A stretch of DNA of 64,000 bases from contig NC_089441.1 in assembly GCF_026210795.1 (NCBI RefSeq), positions 2,356,001 through 2,420,000 on the forward strand. The letters are read 5' to 3'. Positions 59,201 to 64,000 of the stretch are shown piece by piece (position 1 is the stretch's first letter; every line of letters begins with the position of its first letter). The translations under genes were made by a program, and so were the position numbers. The notes below the pieces were generated by a model, which was not told the origin of the DNA, made no database searches, and saw nothing but the letters and a program-made list of their open reading frames with translations. The stretch is from Rhizophagus irregularis. Lineage: Eukaryota; Glomeromycota; Glomeromycetes; Glomerales; Glomeraceae.

Positions 59201-61688
59201 GAATCAAAAAGCAGCAGAAAAGGATCATATCGATGCACAATGTAGTCTTGCATATTTGTACAAAAATGGTAAAGGAACAGAAGAGAATTTAGAAAAAGCC
59301 TTTTATTGGTATCAAAAAGCAGCAGAAAAGGATCATATCGATGCACAATGTAACCTTGCATATTTGTACAAAAATGGTAAAGGAACAGAAGAGAATTTAG
59401 AAAAGGCCTTCTATTGGTATCAAAAAGCAGCGGAAAGAAATTCTATTAATGCACAATATAATCTTGCACGTTTGAATAGTGAAGGAACAGAAAAGAACTT
59501 AGAAAAAGCCTTTTATTGGTATCAAAAAGCAGCAGAAAATAATGATAAATATGCGATGAATAATTTAGCTGTTTGTTATAACAATGGCGAAGGAACAGAA
59601 AAGAATTTTGAAAAGGCCTTTTATTGGTATCAAAAAGCAGCAGAAATGGATCATATTGATGCACAATATTATCTTGCACGTTTGTATGACAACGGTCAAG
59701 GAACAGAAAGGAATCTAGAAAAAGCGTTTTATTTGTATCAAAAAGCAGCAGAAAAGAATCAGATCAAAGCACAATATAATCTTGCATGTATATATTACGC
59801 TGGTGAAGTGATAGAAAAGAATTTAGAAAAATCATTTTATTGGTATCAAAGAGCAGCAGAAGGTGGTAATACCAATGCGATGAGTATTTTAGCTCTATAT
59901 TATGTAAGTGATGATGAAGGAATACTAGAAAAAAATTTAGAAAAAGCATTTTATTGGAATCAAAAAGCAGCAGAAAATGGTAATGAAATTGCACAACATA
60001 ATCTTGCATCATTATATTACTATGGTAAAGGAACAGAAAGAAATTTAGAAAAAGCATTTTATTGGAATCAAAAAGCAGCAGAAAATGATAGTGCTAAATC
60101 ACAATATAACCTTGCATGTTTATATTATAATGGTGAAGGGACAGAAAAGAACTTAGAAAAAGCCTTTTATTGGAATCAAAAAGCAGCAGAAAAGGATCAT
60201 ATTGATGCACAATATCATCTTGCAAGTATGTTTTACAATGGTGAAGGAACAGAAAGAAATTTAGAAAAAGCCTTTTATTGGTACCATAAAGCAGCAAAAA
60301 GTGGTAATGAAGATGCAATGGGTAATTTAATTATCTGTTATAAATATGCTATGGGAATAGAAAAGGATTTAGAAAAAGCTTTTTATTGGTATCAAAAAGT
60401 AACAGAAAATAGCAAAGTTAATAGTGGTAAATGTAAAGAATGCAATCAACTATATATTGGTTATCAATGGTGTCAACAGTGTAATTCTAAGCGATTTCAA
60501 CAAGACTTTTTAAAATGGACTAGTGGAAATAAATTTATTGATAAATTTATTCAAGATGCACAACTAAATGCTAAAAATATCAATGAAGTATTAGAATGGA
60601 TTCCTTATAACAAATTGAATAATATCAACTATTATGATAAAGGAGGATTTGGTACAATTGATAAGGCTATCTGGTTAGACGGACCTATTGATAGTTGGGA
60701 TTTCGACAAACAACAATGGAATAGATGGACTTTACAAAAAGGTTATGAAGTTATTCTTAAAAACCTTAATAATTTTTCAGATTTAGATGACGAATTTTTA
60801 AATGAATGGAAGTATAATTATAATTGTCAGAAAAAATCATTTTCAAAATTTGTTCGATTTTTTGGAATTACTCAAGATCCAAATAGTTTAAATTATATGA
60901 TAGTAATGAGCTATGTAAAAGAAGGAAGCTTGAGAAAATGTTTACCCAATATAGTTAAACTTAATTGGTATGATAAATTACAATTATTGAAAAAAATTAT
61001 TTTGGGACTTAAAATAATACATGAATCTGGTCTTGTTCATCGTGATCTTCATGATGGTAATATTTTGATATCAAATAATGAGATTTATATTATTGATTTA
61101 GGATTATGTAATTCTGTAAGTAATTTACAAAATTCTGAAAATATTTATGGTGTTATGCCTTATATAGCACCTGAAGTATTAAGAGGTAACCCTTACACTT
61201 CAGCAAGTGATATCTATAGTTTTTCAATGATAATGTGGGAATTTACATCAGGTGTTCCTCCATTTTATGGTGAAGAATATGATTACCAACTTAATCTAAG
61301 CATTTGTGAAGGAGAACGTCCTGAAATTATAAAAAATACTCCAGAGAATTATAAAGATTTGATGAAAGCATGTTGGGACTCAGAACCTACCAAAAGACCA
61401 ACTTTAAAAGCTATTGAAAGCACGATATCTGAATGGCTTAGTTTTTTTAATAAATATATAATAGTTGATGGAATTGAACATATGACAATGGGTGATACAG
61501 ATACTAATAGTTCCCAAGTAGTAAGTATTATGAGAGAATTTGCAAAAGCTCTAGAACGGAAACAATTTAATACTAGTACTTTTGCGATGCAATCTCATCC
61601 ATCAGAATGTGATAAAATTTATTCATTTGAAATCTTGGATGAAAATTTTATTTCTAATAACTCTGATTGCTTAGATTGTATAATTTAA
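56227..61688 (+). CDS. Giant Sel1-repeat protein with zinc ribbon and C-terminal protein-kinase-like domain; one apparent frameshift
   Basis: No intron is visible. ATG 56227 opens SSNNISISAQYVLACLRNHI, then about 38 Sel1 repeats of 34-36 aa (consensus EKNLEKAFYWYQKAAENGNE, then AMYNLACLYYNGEGT) run to about 60410. A ribbon CKECNQLYIGYQWCQQC (60430-60485) links to a kinase domain (about 60630-61445): G-loop KGGFGTI, beta3 Lys in VILKNL, HRDLHDGN, DLGLCN in place of DFG, APEVLRGNPYTSASDIYSFS, and CWDSEPTKRPTLKAI. Lys, HRD Asp, Asn and the DLG Asp are all kept, so catalysis is plausible; the type is TKL-like. Sel1 repeats form alpha-solenoids that scaffold complexes such as Hrd3/Sel1L and Chs3 activators. 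The frame slips by one base in an A-run near 56435-56450; restoring one base gives about 1820 aa, and the rest is open. It could be a sequencing error, a dead start with a downstream start, or a true frameshift. Sel1-kinase genes are a known expanded class in this genus. Confidence 0.88.
56427..56453 (+). other. Apparent -1 frameshift in an A-run of the Sel1-kinase gene
   Basis: Upstream repeats read in one frame and stop at TAG just after GIKN. The next repeat (SLYWYQKLAENGNERVQYKL) continues in the +1-base frame. By comparison with the sister repeat at about 57710, one base is missing within TTTGAAAAATCTC. Homopolymer context makes an assembly or sequencing error the first suspect. Confidence 0.75.
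58050..59313 (+). repeat. Recent in-frame tandem duplication of about 630 bp within the Sel1 array
   Basis: Six Sel1 repeats (about 210 aa) starting near NGNEFAMCG at 58081 recur from 58711 with, by eye, one substitution (I to L, AATTGC/ACTTGC) and one 3-base insertion (ERN to ERNN). Silent sites are unchanged, so the duplication is much younger than the surrounding repeats, whose DNA has diverged. Confidence 0.92.
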
Positions 61689-63139
61689 AGAACAAATTTA
61701 TTTAAGCTTTTTTATTTAGAATTTATAGTATTCATTAATAAGGATAATAATGATAACAGTAAATAATCAGTTAAAAAATCTTCGTCGAATAATGCAAAAG
61801 ATAAAAGTACCAATAAAAAATTATTTAAATAAAAAATTCCTCGACTTGTTAATCGATAGAACTACTACTACATTAAAAAAAGCCATTTACTAAGCCCAAT
61901 ACGTTGTAGTGTCACAAAACACATGATATGCCAAGTCACATGAATTATTGATAATCAAATAGATTGGTATATTGTTCTCAAAGTCGAAGAATCCCAATTA
62001 TTTTATTTTAATAATACCTCACTTATTTTGTTTAATTTTTGCAATGTTAATTAAATCAAGTTATTTCTTGTCGTGAAATAAGATGGCAGATTCTTTGGCA
62101 TAATAAAAAATTTTATCTCAAATAATAACAATTGATTATTACAATTCAAATTTAAAAAATAATTAAAAATTGTTTAATTATTAGCGCGTACGTTAATTAA
62201 TTTTAACGTTAAGTATTCATATATTAATAAAATTTGAATGGCCAATTAAAATAATTAAATTATTCGCGTGTATTCGAATTAAAGTAATGACTTTATACTA
62301 ATAAAATGCTATTTTTACAATTCAATTATAATATTGATATTTAATTTATTATAAATAACAGTAATCTAAATGATATTGATAATAGTTCCTGATAATATTT
62401 ATTGCAATTATTAACGTTTAATATATTTAATTATTATATAATAATGCATTCATAACGATAATGATAAACTGAAATATCTTAAGACACTTTATTAAACCAA
62501 AGGGAGAAGATAAAAAAAAATGAAAATTATATAGAGTTCCGCTAAAACTAAAATGTAACCTAAAAAAAATTAAATTTATAATTTTTAACTTTGGGAAAAG
62601 TATTTAATTTAGGTGAAGGGAAGGTTGAAAGAGAGGAGGAAACGAAAGAAAAAGAGAGGGAAGACGAGAGAGGGAAAGTAAAAAATATAGACTGACATTA
62701 TCCAGGTCCTGGAAAACTATATATAAAGATTACAGCCAATAAATTAAAATAAATACTGATGTTATAATAGTTAATAAGTAAATTAACTGTAAATAGATGA
62801 ATGAAGTGGAATAAAGTTCATTAGGAAACACAATTTTTCTTTTTTTTGGGCAGACTAAATATGCGGATAATTAATGTATAATGAAGAAATTAAATTCAGT
62901 ACCTTAAAAAATTTTTGTACATCCCATAAATACATTAAGGTATGTAATCTCTAGAATAAGAAAAACTTGGATTTTACTGCATATTTTGAAGATATGTATA
63001 ATATTTCATTATGACTTTATAAATGTTAAATTATTTTATAGTAAATAAGCTTAATAAAAAAAAGAGAGAGAGATTTTTAGTCACAAATATTGAAATTGGA
63101 TTAAAAATTGCATTGTGGTATAGAAGACTGTAGTTCAAA
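61689..63139. other. Intergenic, AT-rich
   Basis: 3' flank of the Sel1-kinase gene, with no gene seen. A purine-rich run (GAAGGTTGAAAGAGAGGAGG, continuing to 62680) resembles the tract at the end of blocks Y1/Y2 (41030-41100, 46640-46700). Confidence 0.5.
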
Positions 63140-63430
63140 ACAATATGCATTAAAAATTTATCAAAAAAAGATCAAATAGTTTGCTTAACACTTTTATACT
63201 TACTATATAACACAATCAACTTTTCCATATCCTTTATCATATCCTAATTTAATAAAAAGCATTGTTACTCCACAAAATTATGAATAATATGTTTTTATTA
63301 ATATTTGGTCGTATGTTCACTTAGGAAAAGGCAAAATAGGACGTATAATAATATATCGGCGATAATCCCGACGTATATTTATAATATTGGTATATTCATC
63401 TGATAATAATAATAAATTTATTTTAAATAG
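63140..63430. repeat. Repeat R, further copy
   Basis: GCATTAAAAATTTATCAAAA through CATTGTTACTCCACAAAA and GGAAAAGGCAAAATAGGACG matches 51975-52340 in direct orientation, lacking about 180 bp in the middle. The end (ATTGGTATATTCATCTGATA) matches 36550-36590. Confidence 0.75.
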
Positions 63431-63474
63431 ATAATAACGATAATACATAAAGATATAGTGAATTAAAATTGATA

Positions 63475-63770
63475 AAATTATTCGTTGAAATTGAGTTTGC
63501 AAATTATCGATAACGATACGATATTTGGAGAAGTAAAAGCTTGTTGAGATTGATTTTGAATATCTAAATTATCTAAATTCGTATAAAGAGAAAAATATGG
63601 TGAAGAATTTGAAAAAATAAGAATTTTGAATCTTGGAATTTTAAATCTAAAAACTTTAGAATGACTTTTAGAAGAATTGAAATCATGTTAAAGAGTGTAG
63701 TAATTGTTATACTGCGGCACGTATTGCGGCGCGTAGAGAGTGTGTATGTAGGGCAAGCCAGGGTTTGCAT
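63475..63770 (-). pseudogene. Remnant of the 33.8-kb N/Q/S-rich protein family (copy 4)
   Basis: On the minus strand a frame encodes PYIHTLYAPQYVPQYNNYYT, then HDFNSSKSHSKVFRFKIPRF, SNSSPYFSLYTNLDNLDIQN and QSQQAFTSPNI, clearly related to the 33792-34037 piece (SQSHSEVFRFEIPGF, YANLDNLNIQNQSQQAFTSP). Stops break it. The P/Y-rich upstream segment is lost or shifted in the 33.8-kb copy, so the two copies inform each other about the ancestral protein. Confidence 0.6.
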
Positions 63771-64000
63771 AGTTCAAGTTTAGTTTTCGAAAGTTTTTTT
63801 CCTTTTAGTCCTCAAGTATCATTTCTTTAATACAAATATTTGCTATTTTTTTTTCTTTAGTATTTCTTTTTCGGTTCGAAATTTTTATTCCGTTGGACAG
63901 CTTGCTGAATGACCCTTGCTGCCTTGTGGAAACAATAATCGACGTGAGAGTTTATAATTTTTTATATTAATAAATTTATATAATAATTTAAAATTAGATG
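63771..64000. other. Window end, AT-rich
   Basis: 5' flank of the last remnant. No feature is seen. Confidence 0.5.

Noticed and set aside
57667-59361. 564-codon open frame on the minus strand of the Sel1 array
   Set aside because: It is a shadow. The plus-strand repeat has a fixed codon pattern whose complement lacks stops, so the frame stays open over many units. Its sequence is just periodic L/F/Y-rich repeats, and similar shorter antisense frames cover the rest of the array.

Overview
The window looks like nuclear DNA of an arbuscular mycorrhizal fungus (Glomeromycota), most likely Rhizophagus irregularis or a close relative. The signs are very high A+T, many short introns with GTAWRT-type donors and YAG acceptors, an F-box remnant of the expanded family seen in that genus, a giant Sel1-repeat protein fused to a kinase-like domain, and a repeat-rich half next to a gene-rich half. 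The species call rests on sequence style and recalled family features. No search was run.

The left half (about 2.6-33.1 kb) is ordinary euchromatin with compact multi-exon genes. In order: a PPxY-bearing one-TM protein (+), a Cbp4/UQCC3-like complex III assembly factor (-), a Dnf3-type P4-ATPase flippase (-), an ankyrin protein (+), a secreted fasciclin protein (-), an SPX-domain phosphate permease (+), a class I O-methyltransferase (+), a proline-rich cell-surface protein (+), a GH47 alpha-1,2-mannosidase (-), an SMG6/EST1-like NMD endonuclease (+), a neuroguidin/Lcp5-like nucleolar protein (-) and a Tim14/Pam18 J-protein (+). I rebuilt exon-intron structures from reading frame and splice consensus, and all close in frame. 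GH47/SMG6 and Lcp5/Pam18 are divergent pairs with short shared promoters. The second of these holds four 10-bp tandem units.

The middle (about 33.6-54.1 kb) is a decayed accessory region. It holds remnants of an unrecognised N/Q-rich protein at several places, a broken F-box gene, and a composite segmental duplication. I label its blocks X (a broken C2H2-like zinc-finger gene), Y (a broken signal-peptide/one-TM protein family) and Z (a Helitron-derived fragment). Comparing copies gives dated insertions: a 240-bp MITE present in one Z copy and absent from the other, a second MITE with related ends, and a separate 205-bp MITE with perfect 35-bp inverted ends.

The right part (54.1-64 kb) has a fragment of an LTR-retrotransposon gag fossil. 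It is followed by an approximately 1820-residue Sel1-repeat/zinc-ribbon/kinase gene that carries a near-identical internal 630-bp duplication and one apparent 1-base frameshift near its 5' end. AT-rich DNA with further remnants of the 33.8-kb family closes the window.
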